A stretch of DNA of 39,992 bases, from assembly GCA_044354975.1 (NCBI GenBank), contig JBIKZA010000017.1, positions 1 to 39,992 of the forward strand, in the 5' to 3' direction. The DNA comes from CAIZGX01 sp044354975 (lineage in GTDB: Bacteria; Bacteroidota; Bacteroidia; Flavobacteriales_D; Sanyastnellaceae). This document shows, piece by piece, positions 39,760 to 39,992 of the stretch (positions are counted from its first letter, which is position 1; every line of letters starts with the position of its first letter). The translations under genes were made by a program, and so were the position numbers. Under the pieces are notes generated by a model that did not search any database, was not told where the DNA came from, and was given only the letters and a program-made list of their open reading frames with translations.

Positions 39760-39992
39760 ATGCTTCACTTAAAGAGACCGCTGGTTTTTCTTGACCTGGA
39801 AACCACCGGGACCGACGTTGCGAAAGATCGCATCGTGGAAATAGCTTTTGTAAAAGTTTTCCCCGATCAAACCCAAGAGACAATTCCAGAATTTAAAGAC
39901 TCGAAGTTTTTAATCAATCCGGGAATACCCATTCCAATTGAATCTTCTTTGGTCCATGGAATCTACGATGCAGACGTGAAGGGCGCTCCGTT
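39760..39992 (+). CDS. DnaQ-type 3'-5' exonuclease, 3' truncated by the window
   Basis: The first 77 residues of an exonuclease of the DNA polymerase III epsilon-subunit family. ExoI motif FLDLETTGTDVAKDRIVEIA (residues 10-29) has the catalytic Asp and Glu; INPGIPIPIESSLVHGI follows in typical spacing. It starts 8 nt after the PorE-like stop and runs off the end at 39992. The ExoII and ExoIII motifs lie outside the window. Confidence 0.9.
   Translation, partial: MLHLKRPLVFLDLETTGTDVAKDRIVEIAFVKVFPDQTQETIPEFKDSKFLINPGIPIPIESSLVHGIYDADVKGAP

Overview
The window looks like a stretch of a Bacteroidota chromosome, most likely a flavobacterial (Cryomorphaceae/Crocinitomicaceae-like) genome. This is inferred from gene content (a PorE-like TPR/PD40 protein, a DUF6150 repeat protein, a Cys-rich DCGG-repeat lipoprotein, Bacteroidota-style ABC-F, KUP and two-domain USP proteins), from the near-absence of Shine-Dalgarno sequences, and from many upstream boxes that fit the Bacteroidota -7 promoter element TAnnTTTG (here often TAnnTTCG). 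No phage, transposase or CRISPR array is visible. Coding density is very high.

Layout. 1-3809: 3' end of the division/cell-wall cluster (murC partial, ftsQ, ftsA); ftsZ does not follow. 3806-5227 (-): a TrmA/RlmD-family RNA methyltransferase without the usual Fe-S cysteines. 5250-5405: an array of 12-bp repeats. 5443-6422: a DUF6150-type repeat protein and, converging on it, a GNAT-like protein with an overlapping 48-residue ORF. 6521-7930: a DASS-family anion transporter. 7927-11259 (-): a three-gene module of unknown function (ABC-type ATPase, vWA/MIDAS protein, Cys4 protein with a basic helical C-terminus). 11260-11640: the only gene-free stretch above 300 bp. 11641-13216: xseA-xseB (exonuclease VII). 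13226-13344: a second array of the same 12-bp repeat family. 13369-16696: a FrnE-like DsbA protein, a nitroreductase, a lipoprotein with membrane segments and a small membrane protein. 16846-17038 (-): tRNA-Arg(TCT) and tRNA-Pro(TGG), each with a hairpin terminator.

17121-22635: universal stress protein, HD phosphohydrolase, the leftward operon pyrE-SRPBCC-fadD-like-PAP2, and a divergent Nudix gene whose start codon overlaps that of pyrE. 22607-25380 (-): recJ and thiL. 25470-32690 (+): Cys-rich lipoprotein, acyl-CoA dehydrogenase, a large anchored protein with a propeller-like C-terminus, an MDR oxidoreductase and a KUP potassium transporter. 32694-34559 (-): ABC-F ATPase. 34631-39992 (+): ElaA-like GNAT, O-antigen ligase-like protein, an E2 acyltransferase, a PorE-like protein and the start of a DnaQ-type exonuclease.

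Most genes are housekeeping. The less ordinary parts are the ATPase/vWA/Cys4 module, the two related 12-bp repeat arrays placed at gene boundaries, the GNAT/48-aa overlapping pair, a group of genes whose -7 box sits only 3-6 nt before the start codon (likely leaderless mRNAs), and the pyrE/Nudix start-codon overlap. Function assignments rest on motif recognition only; no database search was possible.
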